Positions 22,211-38,287 are shown, counted from the stretch's first letter. The stretch: DNA of 64,000 nucleotides from Corbicula japonica (GCA_038501625.1 JAZAYU010000011.1:12594849-12658848); one strand, 5' to 3'. The notes: generated by a model from the letters alone, not told the origin. Program-made: numbers and translations.

Positions 22211-22793
22211 CTTTCTATGAGTATAAAATAGTTTTCAATAGGCAATGAATATTAGACAGTTTTCAAAATCATGGGCGCAGCCATTTTTAATGATTTTATA
22301 ATTTCCCAATCCATAAATCATTTTGTAAAAATTTAGGCTATTCAAATTTTAATTTTCTTTAAAATAAAAATAAATTTGCAACAAAATAATTATTTTTTAA
22401 CATTATTTGATAATTTTAACTTCGTATACTGGTGAAATATGAAACCTAAACTATATTTTAGTTTATGGATTTGTTAAAATCAGGAGTAGACAACTCTTTC
22501 AAAAACAAAAACAAAAAACTCCTTCACTGCACTCCTCAACGCAAATGCAAGGTTTGGCTTTTACATAGATCTATTTAAACTGCCATTTTTATGAACATAT
22601 ATCCAGACTTCATCGGGTTTATGATGCATGTGCGTTAAACTTAAATTAAACAAGTCTGGTTTATAGATGTTTCTAAAAGTTCTTCAAGTCCCCTAAAACA
22701 AAAACTAGATTTCTAGAACTGGAACTCACTGGAAATATATCATGCATGTGTATTTAAAAAAATCACTCAAATCTGAGTCAACATCAACCTTAA
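22211..22793. promoter_or_regulatory. CWC27/SREK1IP1 intergenic region, presumed bidirectional promoter
   Basis: This is the gap left of the inserted transposons, between the CWC27 start codon (22210, minus) and SREK1IP1 (plus). It is AT-rich, with no clear TATA or CpG structure that I can defend. Two possible one-codon-plus-one-base first coding exons for SREK1IP1 fit the needed phase: ATG at 22217 (A then GTATAA) and ATG at 22744 (T then GTATTT). Neither is proven. Confidence 0.4.
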
Positions 22794-22873
22794 CCCTTTC
22801 CTCCATATATACACATTTTTACGCATACCATCTGATCAGGATCTGCACTGGTCGCATTTTGGTCAGAAATAAC

Positions 22874-25800
22874 GGGCCTGTATAAAACGCAGCTTTTAAC
22901 GCAGCCTGTATAAACATATAGGGAAAAGGCAGCTTTTACGCAGCCTGTATAGAATATATAGGGAAAAGGTGTGAATTTCACTGCGGTTATGCATTTAATG
23001 GAAAAATAAGACAAAATGTAATTTGATAAGAATAAAAGGCTTATTTATCAATAAAATATGAATGAATTATGAATAAAAAATAAATATAATTGATGTTTTT
23101 AATATTGTAATGTATTTAACGCGGTCGCTAATTTGACATCACCAGCGAAAAGAAAAAAAAACTCAGTGCGAAAAGAAGGAATCTTTTTTTATTCATGGAC
23201 GGATTGTTATTGCGTGTTCATTCTAATGTTGTCAAAAAACAGGTCTTCAGGTTTAACAGAAAGTAAAAAATGAATGATAAAAAACAAGTCATTTTTAAAC
23301 AAGTTTTAATCAATTCTAACAAACACAGAAAAATACATTAAAAATTCGTTGAAGATTATAATTATCGACTAGAATATGAGAAAATACCATCATCATCATT
23401 ATTTTTTTTGGTCACAATCATAGTTTACAGAGCAACAAGGTATTAAAACAACAGCATCATTATCATCGTTATCGTCTTCATCATTCTTATTTAGTAACAG
23501 TTATAGTTAAAAGCAGAATGCTGTGTTCTATCAGTAACACTTGAAACATTTGATTTTGATTTTTGGTTTTCCAAATTATTAATTTCTGGTTCATTTGAGA
23601 TTCTTGTGTCCGCACTAGGCGGTATTGTTCCGGACTCTTCAATTTGGAATCGTCTTTACAAATTGCGGAGAGACGATCCTTAATAAGTTGAATAAATTGT
23701 CAGGATGACAAACATTCTTTGGAAAAATAACAGTTTCTGGATCTTTCTTCGCAAATTTAAATCGGTACAGTAAAGTAAGTTCGCTTTCACCGCAAAATGC
23801 CCTTAATATCTCTGAAACATCGTTTACCTGCAAATAATTTAAGTATAACACTATGCTATCTATTTCGCGTTTTTTAAAATCAACAAGTCTTTTAAATTTT
23901 GCATTCATAGATTCTGTCCAATTGTTAGTTATGCCAGAAAAAGAATTATAATTATCGTTTTTTTTCAAGCACCCAGGTTCCCGCGTGTTCTAGAATCATA
24001 TCGTATAAGTTTTCTTCAAAATAGCTAACCATAGCTTGACCCCAACTTTGTTTTACATCCTCGTATTTTTGTTCAAATTGTTCTTTAGTTTCACTATTAA
24101 GTAAATTACGTATGTTTGCATCGTATTTTTTTTTATCATCTGAATCATTATGATTGTTTAACCAAAACTTAAGATCACGTAATTTAGCAAATTAATATTT
24201 ATGCTGATGTGAAACATTTTTTGAACGAATTCACAAAATTGGTCGTAGCTTTTGTAAAGAGGTTATAATGAAAACAGCCAAAACTGCTGAAAAATCCTTA
24301 GTGTCACAGCGAACTACTCACAATATTGCAGAATTGCATAGAAATGTTCAAATTACTTGAGATTCCATATTTTAACAAGTTAACGGATAATATGCCCGCT
24401 ACTGACAATTTTGTGACTTGTTATTACCCCTTCTTTATTAAATGTCGGTGTTTTAGATACGCATGTCAGGATTTTGATAATTTATTCATAAAAAGAAGTG
24501 AAAATGATTTATCTAAATATATTTCGAGATTGAAGTGCATACTTAAAATCGACGCTGAGAAATGAAGAAAATACGATCGGTGTAGTTAGAACATTGGTTA
24601 AATGTATTGAATTGGCTTTTCATGTTTCTTTTTATAATGCGCTACAAAATTAACCATATTGATAGGGATAAATAATCACCTGGCTGGTCTACATTGCTAG
24701 CAAATGTGACATTCATCTGAAAAATTTATATCATCTCCTGTAAAAACGTGTGGGCGGGTATCTAGATAATGAATACATTCTTTTTATATAATGTGCACAG
24801 TAGCACATTTCTTGTTTATTACAAGATTACGAGGACGTGGTCAGTGACAAGCTGCCTCCGGCACATCTGTTCAATTACAACGTGTCATAAACTATAACAT
24901 GGATCTTGTTGTTACACCTGACTTTATCTATTTCATTTGACGCACATTCATTCCATTATTGTCAAAACAGGTTAAAACATTCAGTTAGAAACCTCTAATT
25001 TTAAAAGCTTAAAGCTTGTTTTAACAACGAAATCACTCAAACGAATTGTTTAAAATCTGATTATATAAGCGAGCTAATTCCATTTAAGTTGGTGTCATTG
25101 TGCCAATAAACAAGTTCATAGCGTTGTTGATTTCGTATCATTGATTGGATGATAAGAGCACTGTCAATTAATTTAGGTGTCACCAGACACGCGCATTAAC
25201 AGTGTGACATGAAACAAGAAGGATGGCGTCTTGCTTTTAAAATTTTATTAAGTTTATGAACAAATAAAAATGAACATTCATATCACCGGAGATACATATA
25301 TTAATTAATACATTAATTTTCGGCTTTTTTTTTAATCATGAACCAGTGTTTGAATTATTGAGTGATGACAATTTTGTTCCATTACAATAGAACTTGATAA
25401 AAATAATTTCTGTAATAATTTTAAACAAAATTCAATTTCCATTGATGCGCTTTGTAAAAGGCACAATGTATCTTTCAAGTTACCGACATAAATGAGTAAG
25501 AATAATTAAATAATATTTGTATGTGGTATTACTAAATAAACAATGTATTTGTTTGTAGCGTATACATTAATAAAATCCTTAAGAGAAAAAACTCTGTATG
25601 ACACCTAACTACAATTACTTATAACCGAGCTTAAATTAACAAACTGATAAAACATATCTCTAAATATAGACCTTACTATCAATCCAATGTAAATTGAATT
25701 AAACATATTGATTACAGAAAAACACTACATTTTTATTGTTTCTAACGATTCTCATATGTTTTAAAAAAGCTGCATTTTCTCTACCTATTTATAATGGCTG

Positions 25801-26236
25801 CGTCGCTGCGTTTTATATCCTTAAATCGCATACTACATAAATCAGATGATATATGGGACACACAGTCAGTATAAAGTATTACATAATTTTACAATATATG
25901 ACAAAATTTAAAATAAATCGGATATCGATGTATCCATTTGCAAGTGATTCGGACGTAAAGAAAATCTATAGGTAATTCAGAAAATTACCTCAACATAATA
26001 AATAAATATTTTTACTTATTTGAAAATAACACATTACTATATATCATAAAGATATAACGATATTTTTATAAAATAACGATAAAGAGCCGTAAATACTTCT
26101 TTTTACAAACATAACATATTGTCTAGTAATATATTTAGAAAAAGCTGCGTTTTCCCTATATATCTATACAGACTGCGCAGCTGCGTTTTATACACGAAAA
26201 ACGCAGGCTGCGTTATGCAGCGTTTTATATTGGCCC
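22874..26236. mobile_element. Mutator-like (MULE-type) DNA transposon, 3.36 kb, 9-bp target duplication
   Basis: The ends are inverted: GGGCCTGTATAAAACGCAGC on the left, and on the right a segment whose complement starts GGGCCAATATAAAACGCTGC; both sides repeat ACGCAGCCTG-type motifs. The flanks show a perfect direct repeat AGAAATAAC (22865-22873 and 26237-26245). Nine-base duplications and long ends rich in subrepeats fit the Mutator superfamily. A damaged transposase-like coding remnant lies on the minus strand (about 23639-24190). An internal end-like copy (GCTGCGTCGCTGCGTTTTAT) sits near 25798. Confidence 0.8.
23639..24190 (-). pseudogene. Transposase-like remnant inside the Mutator-like element
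   Basis: An upstream minus-strand frame (about 24190 to 23945) reads into a run of eight A and then shifts by one base into the open frame 23639-23968. The second part contains GITNNWTESMNAKFKRL, the arrangement found near the C-terminus of MULE-like transposases. Earlier catalytic regions were not found, so it is a decayed fragment. A plus-strand ORF at 24326-24565 is unassigned. Confidence 0.5.
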
Positions 26237-26482
26237 AGAAATAACCTTACAAATTAAAAGAAAACAGTGCAGATCCTGGATGTGCTGGCTGATCTGGATC
26301 TACACTGTTTACCCATGCAATCTAATGTGTGTCTATGGAGGATAGTGTTCAGCAACAACAACAAAACTGTAACAACTTAATGTCTGGATCTACACCGGTC
26401 ATCCATGATTCCCGGAGTAAAGAGATAAAAGCATGATATACTGGTGAAATTTTTTAGTCTATGATTTAACAACATATTTCAG

Positions 26483-29914
<3,432 letters not shown>

Positions 29915-30101
29915 ATGTATAATCTACCAGGATATCAATTTATCTGTATGGTGATGATGCTAAATTATCTGGTGATGAGTTAATGGTTGGGCAAGTGTTC
30001 TGGTGTGCATTGATGGTATTCAATTGATGACCAATGATGACTCTTGTTCACAAAGGGAAAATCTATTGAAACAAAATTATGTAGTTAGCACTTGATTTTA
30101 A
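29915..30101 (+). other. SREK1IP1 3' flank
   Basis: Short region after the stop codon, presumably 3' UTR. No canonical AATAAA is obvious before the MITE that begins at 30102. Confidence 0.4.
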
Positions 30102-30333
30102 CATTTTCCTCCATAGATACACCTTTATTGCAAGGGTAAAAAGTTTAGATCCAGATCAGCTGGCACATCTGTGCCGTCTGATCAGGATCTAAACTGTTCG
30201 CTTTTTTTTCATTGGGTTATTTCTGACCAAAATGCGACCAGTGCAGATCCTGATCAGACGGCATGGATGTGCGGCTGATCTGGATCTACACTGGTCGCAC
30301 ACGCGTAAAAAGGCGTATATATGGAGGAAAGGA
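30102..30333. mobile_element. Full-length GATC-rich MITE flanked by TTAA
   Basis: TTAA at 30098-30101 and 30334-30337. The left end is CATTTTCCTCCATAGATAC and the right end GTATATATGGAGGAAAGGA. Two inverted GATC pairs lie inside (GATCAGCTGGCACATC with GCCGTCTGATC; GATCAGACGGCATGGATG). It is the best-preserved copy of the family here. Confidence 0.88.
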
Positions 30334-30379
30334 TTAAGGTGGGGGAATAGGTTGCTCATCCTTTTTTGACCTAGTTGTC

Positions 30380-32008
30380 AAGGAAAGAGTGGGTATTTGT
30401 CCGCAGCTGACCAGATAGTTGGATACTTGTCAGCTGATAAGTGGATAGTTGTCCAGTGGTGACAGGATACATTGTAGATGTCCTGTAATAACCCTATAAC
30501 TATCCAAGGATGGCCAGATGGTTGACTGAACTGTTGTCTGGCCATGTTGGGTAATTGGCCAGGTGTTGTTGGATAGTTTTCCCATGATGCCTGCAAAGCA
30601 GTGATAACCTGAAAATTGTCCCGTGATACAAAGAAGGTTGTGCAATGATGATTGGTTTACCGGTATGTCCAGTGATGACTGGAAAGTTGTCTAGTGATGA
30701 ATGGATAGTTGTCCAGTGGTGACTGGATATTTGTCCAGTGATGACTGGATAGTTGTCCAGTGGTGACTGGAAAGTTGTCTAGTGATGAATGGATAGTTGT
30801 CTAGTGGTGACTGGATATTTGTCCAGTGATGACTGGATAGTTGTCCAGTGATGATGGATAGTTGTCCAGTGGTGACTGGATATTTGTCCAGTGATGACTG
30901 GATAGTTGTCCAGTGATGAATGGATAGTTGTCCAGTGGTGACTGGATATTTGTCCAGTGATGACTGGATAGTTGTCCAGTGGTGACTGGATAGTTGTCCA
31001 GTGGTGACTGGATAGTTGTCCAGAGATGACTGGATAGTTGTCCAGTAATGAATGGATAGTTGTCCAGTGATGACTGGATAGTTGTCCAGTGGTGACTAGA
31101 TATTTTTCCAGTGGTGACTGGATAGTTGTCCAGTGGTGACTGGATATTTGTCCAGTGATGACTGGGAAGTTGTCCAGAGATGACTGGATAGTTGTCCAGT
31201 GATCACTGGATAGTTGTACAGTGGTGACTGGATATTTGTCCAGTGATGACTAGATAGTTGTCCAGTGATGACTTGATATTTGTCCGGTGATGACTAGATA
31301 TATATCCAGTGATGACTGTATATATGTCCAGTGATGACTGGATAGTTGTACAGTGGTGACTGAATATTTGTACAGTGATGACTGGATAGTTGTACAGTGG
31401 TGACTTGATATTTGTCCAGTAATGACTGGATATTTGTCCTGTGGTGACTGGATATTTGTACAGTGATGACTGGATATTTGTCCAGTGTTGACTGGATATT
31501 TGTACAGTGATGACTAGATAGTTGTCCAGTGATGACTGGATATTTTTGTCCAGTGTTGACTGGATATTTGTCCAGTGATGACTGGATAGTTGTCCAGTGA
31601 TGACTGGATATTTGTCCGGTGATGACTGGATATTTATCCAGTGATGACTGTATATATGTCCAGTGGTGACTGGATAGTTGTACAGTGGTGACTGAATATT
31701 TGTCCACTGATGACTGGATAGTTGTACAGTGGTGACTTGATATTTGTCCAGTAATGACTGGATAGTTGTCAAGTGATGACTGGATATTTGTCCTGTGGTG
31801 ACTGGATATTTGTACAGTGATGACTGGATATTTGTCCAGTGTTGACTGGATATTTGTCCAGTGATGACTGGATAGTTGTCCAGTGATGACTGGATATTTG
31901 TCCAGCGTTGACTGGATATTTGTCCAGTGATGACTTGATAGTTGTCTAGTGATGACTGAATAGTTGTCCAATGGTGAATGGATAGTTGTCAAGTGATGAC
32001 TGGATAAA
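30380..32008. repeat. 22-bp minisatellite of imperfect palindromes
   Basis: From about 30655 the unit is 22 bp, GTCCAGTGATGACTGGATAG plus TT, repeated about 60 times with variants (GATATTT for GATAGTT, TGGTGAC for TGATGAC). From 30380 to 30655 the same words are present but scrambled. Each unit contains ACTGGA and TCCAGT as an inverted pair, so single strands can form many small hairpins. The long minus-strand ORFs across it arise because three units make 22 codons. Confidence 0.93.
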
Positions 32009-33565
32009 TTTATTGCTATTCCCTTATTTCTAAGTAAATACTTAAACCCATTTTTATTAGCTCGACTATTCGAAGAATATGTCGAGCTATTGTACTCACT
32101 TGGGCGTCGGCGTCGGCGTCGGCGTCGCCGTCCCGCTTTGGTTAAAGTTTACGTGCAACCTACCTATATCTTAAAAACTACTATAGCTACAGCTTTTAAA
32201 CTTGGCACACTTGTTCATCATCATGTCCTGAGTGTGTTTGCCAAGAACCATAACTCTAACTTTCATTTTGATCAAATTATGGCCCTTTTTTGACTTAAAA
32301 TTTCAGGTTAAAGTTTGCGTGCAAGCTACTGTACAAACTCATAACTTCAATACTACCTGTACTACAGCTTTAAAACTTGGCACACTTGTTCATCATCATG
32401 TCCCGTGTGTGTATGCCAAGAACCATAACTCTAACTTTCATTTTGATCAAATTATGGCCCTTTTTCGACTTAGAATTTCAGGTTAAAGTTTGCGTGCAAG
32501 CTACTGTACAAACCCATAACTTCAATACTACTTATACTACAGCTTAGAAACTTTCAACACTTGTTAATCATCATATCCCAAGTGTGTATGCCAAGAACCA
32601 TAACTCTAACTTTCATTTTTATCAAATTATGCCCCTTTTTCGACTTAGAATTTCAGGTTAAAGTTTGCGTGCAAGCTACTGTACAAACCCATAACTTCCA
32701 TACTACTCATACTACAGCTTTGAAACTTTCAACACTTCTTCATCATCATAATTCAAGTTTGTCTGCCAAGAACCATAACTCTAATTTTCTTCTTGTACAA
32801 ATTATGGCCCTTTTTCGACTGAGAATTTCAGGTTAAAGTTTGCGTGCAAGGTAGTTACTTAAATACTTCTTGTACTATAGCTTTGAAACTTAAGACACTT
32901 GTTAACCATCATGACCCTGACTATGTGTGCCAAGAACCATAACTCTTTCTTTCATTTTTAATCAAATAATGGCCCTTTTTCGACTTAGAATTTCAGGTTA
33001 AAGTTTGTGTGCAAGGTAGTTACTTAAATAGTTCTTGTACTACAGCTTTGAAACTTAAGACACTTGTTTACCATCATGACCCTGACTATGTATGCCAAGA
33101 ACCATAACTCTTTCTTTCATTTTTAATCAAATTATGCCCCTTTTTTGACTTAGAATTTCAGGTTAAAGTTTGCGTGCAAGCTAGTTACTTTCATACTTCT
33201 TGTACTATAGCTTTGAAACTTATTCATCATCATGACCCTGACTATGTATGCCAAGAACCATAACTCTTTGAATTTTTCAAATTACTGCCCTTTTTAGACT
33301 TAAAAATTAAGGTTTAAAACTTTGTATACCTTTATTTTATCTTACATCAGGTTTATTTTCAAAGACCCATAACTCATCCTTGCTTTTTTATATTTGATTT
33401 TTGCCCTTTTCACTTGAAATTAGAATTAAGACTTATAAATAATTCTTAAAGGTTCAATGTTAGTGTTTTTCATATGTAATGCTATAGAAAATGTTTAAAA
33501 CAGATGTACTTAACATACTTTGATTGAAAGTGTTGAGTAATTGTGGGGTGGGTGGGGGCATAGAC

Positions 33566-34140
33566 TATACTATACTATACTATACTATACCATACCATAC
33601 CATACCATACCATACCATACCATACCATACCATACCATACCATACTATACTATTACTATATTATTACTATACTATACTATACTATACTATTACTATACTA
33701 TTACTATACTTTTACTATACTTTTACTATACTATACTATACTATACTATACCATACTATTACTATACTATTACTATTACTATACTATACTTTACTATACT
33801 ATTACTATTACTATTACTATACTATTACTATACTATACTATACTATACTGTACTATACTATACTATACTATACTATGCTATACTATACTATACTATTACT
33901 ATACTATAATATACTACTACTATACTATACTATTACTATACTATACTACACTATACTATACTATCATACTATACTATACTTTACTTTACTATTACTATAC
34001 TATTACTATACTATTACTATACTATACTATACTACTACTATACTATACTATACTATACTATACTATACTATACTATACTATACTATACTATACTATACTA
34101 TACTATACTATTACTATTACTATACTTTTACTATACTATT
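33566..34140. repeat. TATAC / ATACC microsatellite
   Basis: Pentanucleotide runs of ACTAT and ACCAT with interspersed TTACTA hexamers. Long ORFs here (Tyr-Thr-Ile-Leu repeats) are artefacts of the repeat. Confidence 0.95.
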
Positions 34141-34320
34141 ACAACACCAGCAACACCAACACCACCACCAACAACATTAACACCACCACCACCAACAACA
34201 TCAACAACAACACCAACAACCACCACCACCACCACCACCACCAGCAACAACACTACCACCACCAACAACAACACCAACAATGACAACACCAGCAACCAGC
34301 ATACCATACTGTACTACACC
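34141..34320. repeat. ACC/AAC trinucleotide-rich stretch
   Basis: Irregular CACCACCAACAACA runs that directly continue the microsatellite. Confidence 0.85.
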
Positions 34321-34857
34321 AAGCCACACCACTATAGGTGGGCAAAGATAGTGGGTTGATGGGTGTGGGATCAGGGGTGTATGGGCTGGGTTGTGTAAAC
34401 CCCAAAAAATCTACAAGAATAAATTAAGTGTAATTTATTGATTTCCTAACTTGGATTAAGAAACTTTTGTTCATGTGTGTTTGTTGGAGGCGTCATAAAC
34501 TCCTGAATCACTCCCCAGTTTAAATGAAGCCCAGTTACAATGTGCTTAATAATTCTAACTTTTCGAATAGTCGAGCTTGCAGTCGTTTCCGACTGGCTCT
34601 TGTTGTTGGTTAATCTTAAAAAATTGACACATAACGTCATAAAATCCTCTTGATTAATATGCACATACCTTTATTGAGTTGCAAACATTGTGCATATGGT
34701 AAGTAACTTTTTAAATTTGATAATAGTGTTGTCTTTCATAAAATTACAAAAAGTCATTGAAAAAAATGCCTGATGGATTCATAAAATCAGACAAGTTAGA
34801 AATTTTAAATCCAGGAATTGTGAATTAAATATGTGAGTTCCTGATTTTTATCTTTCC

Positions 34858-37490
34858 ATTTGTTATGCCCCCACAAAGTGGGATGCATATAGAGTTGCAC
34901 TCGTCCGTCCGTCCGTTCTTCCGTACGTTCCCAAATCTTTTGGCATCAACTCCTCCTAAACTATAAGGCGGATTTCTTTCAAACTTGCACAGATGATCAA
35001 GCAGGATGTGTAGATGATCGTAAAGAAAGGATTTTTTCCTGCGACCGTTTTCAACACAGTTATGACCCTTTGTTAATTTCACTAATTAAATCTTATGGTA
35101 TCAACTCCTCATTAACTTTCTGAGGGATTTCTTTCACATTTGCACAGATGATCAAGCAGGATGTGTACATGATCGTTAAGAAAAGATTTTTTCCTACGGC
35201 CATTTTTATGCCCCCGGCATCTAGTGACTGAACCGTCTGTCCGTCCGTCCGTACGTCCGTCCGTCCGGTTAACATTTTTCGGCAAGTTGGATATTTCTCA
35301 ATTTCTACAAAGAGCATTGGCATGAAAGTTTACACACTTACTTAACAGTTCACAGGTCATGACCCTGACAAGTTACATAACTCTGGCTACCTTATTTCTG
35401 GTGTTATCTCCCCTTTTTGTACTTAAAAAAATGGTTAACCTGTTTCGGCAAGTTGGATATTTTTCCATTTCTACAAAGATCATTAGCATGAAAGTTTACA
35501 AACTTACTATACAGTGCACAGGGTATGACTCTTAACAAGTTACATATCTCTGGCTATCTTAATTCGGGGTTTTCTCCCCAATTTGTACTTAGAGATAAAT
35601 GGTTAACATTTTTCGGCAAGTTGGATATTTCTGAATTTCTACAAAGAGCATTGGCATGAAAGTTTACACACTTAATTAACAGTTCACAGGTCATGACCCT
35701 GACAAGTTACATAACTCTGGGTACCTTATTTCTGGTGTTATCTCCCCTTTTTGTACTTAGAAAAATGGTTAACCTGTTTCCGCAAGTTGGATATTTTTCC
35801 ATTTCTACAAAGATCATTAGCATGAAAGTTTACAAACTTAATATACAGTGCACAGGGTATGACTCTTAACAAGTTACATAACTCTGGCTATCTTAATTCG
35901 GGGTTTTCTCCCCAATTTGTACTTAGAGATAAATGGTTAACATTTTTCGGCAAGTTGGATATTTCTGAATTTCTACAATGAGCATTGGCATGAAAGTTTA
36001 CACACTTACTTAACAGTTCACAGGTCATGACACTGACAAGTTACATAACTCTGGGTACCTTATTTCTGGTGTTGTCTCCCCTTTTTGTACTTAGAAAATG
36101 GTTAACTTATTTCGGCATGTTGGATATTTCGCAATATCCACAAAGAGATCTGGCATTAAAGTTTACACACATACTTAACAGTGCACAGATGATGACCCTT
36201 ACAAGTGACGTAAGTCTGGCTACCTTTTTTCTGGGATTATCTCCCCATTTTGTACTTGGATATAAATGGTTAAACTTGTTTTATTTGATTTTTGCCCTTT
36301 TTCGCTTAGAAATTAGAATTAAGACTTAGAAATTATGGTTTAAGTTTCAATGTTAGTGTTTTTCTAAGGTAATGCTATAGAAAAGGTTTAAAACAGATGT
36401 ACTTGACATACTTTGGTGAAAGTGTTGAGTGGTTACTATACTATACTATACCATACCATACCATACCATACCATACCATACCATACCATACCACACCACA
36501 CACCACCACCCCCACCACCACCACACCACCACCACCCCCACACCACCACCACCCCCCACCACCCCCACAACACCACCCCATCTCACACCACACCACCACC
36601 ACAACACAAACAATAATACCGTCAACAACACCGTCAACAACACCACCAACAACACCGTCAACAACACCACCAACAACTCCGTCAACAACACCACCAACAA
36701 CACCGTCAACAACACCACCAACAACAACACCACCACCAACAACAATAGCATCAACAACACCAACAACCAACAACAATAGCATCAACAACACCAACAACTG
36801 ACAACACCAACAACAACAATGACAACTACACCAACAACAACACCAACACCACCAACAACAGCAACATTACCAACACCAACAACAATACCAACAACAGCAA
36901 CAACACCCACACCACCAACAACAGCAACCAGCATACCATACCTTACTATACTACACCACACCCCACCACATCACTATAGGTGGGCAGGGATAGTGGGTTG
37001 ATGGGTGTGGGATCAGGGGTGTATGGACTGGGTTGTGTAAACCCTCTAAAAAAACTACAATAATAAAGTAACTGTAATTTATTGATTTCCTAACTTGGAT
37101 TAAGAAACTTTTGTTCATGTGTGTGTGTTGGGTGTCATAAACTCCTGAATCACTCCCCAGTTTAAATGAAGCCCAGTTTTAAATGTGCTTAAATATGTCT
37201 GACTTCGAATAGTCGAGCGTGCAGTCGTTTCCGACTGGCTCTTGTTATGATAAATTCTTTTCATGTACAGGTTCTGGCACCAGACGGTTATTTTCATTAT
37301 TTAGAACTAACTTGTGATTTTAGTTGCAGTTGTAACACTGTGCTATCATTTAAAATTTGTATCGTTACAAACTTCGCTACCGGGGGCATATGTGTTTTCC
37401 GAACACAGCTTCTTGTTTACCAGAGTTATGGCCTTTTGTTTATTAGAACTGTTGTAGCAGTGGGGGCATCAGTGTCCGAGGACACATTCT
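34858..37490. mobile_element. Composite of ATGCCCCC-started mollusc repeats
   Basis: A first unit starts TTATGCCCCCACAAAGTGG (34860) with GTCCGTCCGTCCG. A second starts TTATGCCCCCGGCATCTAG (35207), again with a TCCGTCCG run, then about five modules of 165-340 bp with TTTTTCGGCAAGTTGGATAT and GCATGAAAGTTTACA up to about 36290. Matching right ends with GGGGGCAT occur at 37383 and 37461-37468 and finish GGACACATTCTAG. The second copy of the 32059 element tail lies in between, so the elements are nested or mosaic. Confidence 0.65.
36330..37246. repeat. Second copy of the right part of the 32059 element
   Basis: Matches 33430-34607 in order: GCTATAGAAAAGGTTTAAAACAG, an ATACC microsatellite (36432-36490), ACC/AAC and GTCAAC triplet runs (36490-36940), GGTGGGCA, TTTAAATGAAGCCCAGTTT, and the CGAATAGTCGAGC end with GACTGGCTCTTGTT. 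The triplet tract here includes a regular ACAACACCGTCAACAACACC array. Confidence 0.8.
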
Positions 37491-37870
37491 AGTTTATATT
37501 CAGTTCGTTACACATTTTATGAAATATGTATAGTAAATTTTACTTGTAATTATGTGTATTTATTTTTTATGTTAGAAAACCTATACTAAAGGAGTTTGTT
37601 TTAAAATTATCGTTGACCATTTTAATCCTGAAAATTAATTGTGTTTGGATTTGTTGATGATAAAAGCCACAAGGTAATTATCGAGTTGGAAAACATTATG
37701 TGATTTTAAAATAAAAGTTGCTAGAGGATTGATGAAATACAGGTACTGTAAATAACTTTTCGGTGGTCATGACGCTAACAAAAGTTTTTAGGCTCACCAA
37801 AGATGAGAGTCGTTTACTCATATAATGTCTGTACGCTTATCAATATGAACATGTGCATGACGTTTGCATT

Positions 37871-38030
37871 ACATGGAACGCCCCACGTACATATAGAACT
37901 CCCCTCATACATATGTAATGTCCCTCATACATATGGAACGCCCCTCGTACATATGGAATGCCCCTCATACATATGGAACGCCCCTCGTACATATGGAACG
38001 CCCCTCGTACATATGGAACGACCCTCTGGC
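37871..38030. repeat. 20-bp minisatellite, about eight copies
   Basis: Unit ACATATGGAACGCCCCTCGT with small changes. Each unit contains the CATATG palindrome. Confidence 0.88.
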
Positions 38031-38287
38031 GGACAGATGGACATATCGTACCATGATACATCCCATTTAAAAATATCTACATATATGTTGTGAGAATATT
38101 TTCCTTATAACCATGTTCCGTTAGGAAACCCTGTAAAAGTTCACATGTTGGTGCATTGGCACCATTTTCACTGGGGGAATGGGTTAGCCCCTCTTACACT
38201 GTCGTCGTCAGTCGTAAAGAAAATCCGCTGTCATTGATTAAATTGCAAGTTTTTTAGACGCATTGTAATGCCAGTTGGACGCACTTG

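Larger units (their letters stand above)
22794..26345. mobile_element. GATC-rich MITE split by a Mutator-like element
   Basis: The left part (22794-22873) starts CCCTTTCCTCCATATATAC after TTAA and has the GATCAGGATCTGCACTGG half. The right part (26237-26345) resumes with AGAAATAACCTTAC and AACAGTGCAGATCCTGG and ends near TCTATGGAGGATAG. Joining across the insertion restores the order seen in intact copies. Confidence 0.8.
32059..34607. mobile_element. Element with AGCTCGACTATTCGAA ends and seven ~165-bp internal modules
   Basis: Left end AGCTCGACTATTCGAAGAAT; TTCGAATAGTCGAGCT at 34562-34577 is its inverted match. A GTCGGC run (32105-32125) follows, then modules of about 165 bp with AAGTTTGCGTGCAAGCTACT and GCCAAGAACCATAACTCT from 32145 to about 33300, a TATAC microsatellite and an ACC/AAC-rich stretch. 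A second copy of the right part (36330-37246) shares 30 bp beyond 34577, so the true right end may be near 34607. No transposase. Confidence 0.7.

Noticed and set aside
24326..24565. Plus-strand ORF inside the Mutator-like element
   Set aside because: No recognised similarity; the better-supported transposase remnant is on the minus strand nearby.
31203..31992. Minus-strand ORFs of 189 and 232 codons
   Set aside because: Products of the 22-bp minisatellite, where three units equal 22 codons; low complexity and two overlapping frames.
32232..32836. Three related ORFs of 84-91 codons
   Set aside because: They lie in successive copies of a transposon module and change with module boundaries.
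33524..34180. Plus-strand Tyr/Thr/Ile-rich ORFs
   Set aside because: Translation of a pentanucleotide microsatellite.
36397..36801. His/Pro/Thr/Asn-rich ORFs on both strands
   Set aside because: Translation of ATACC and ACC/AAC repeats.
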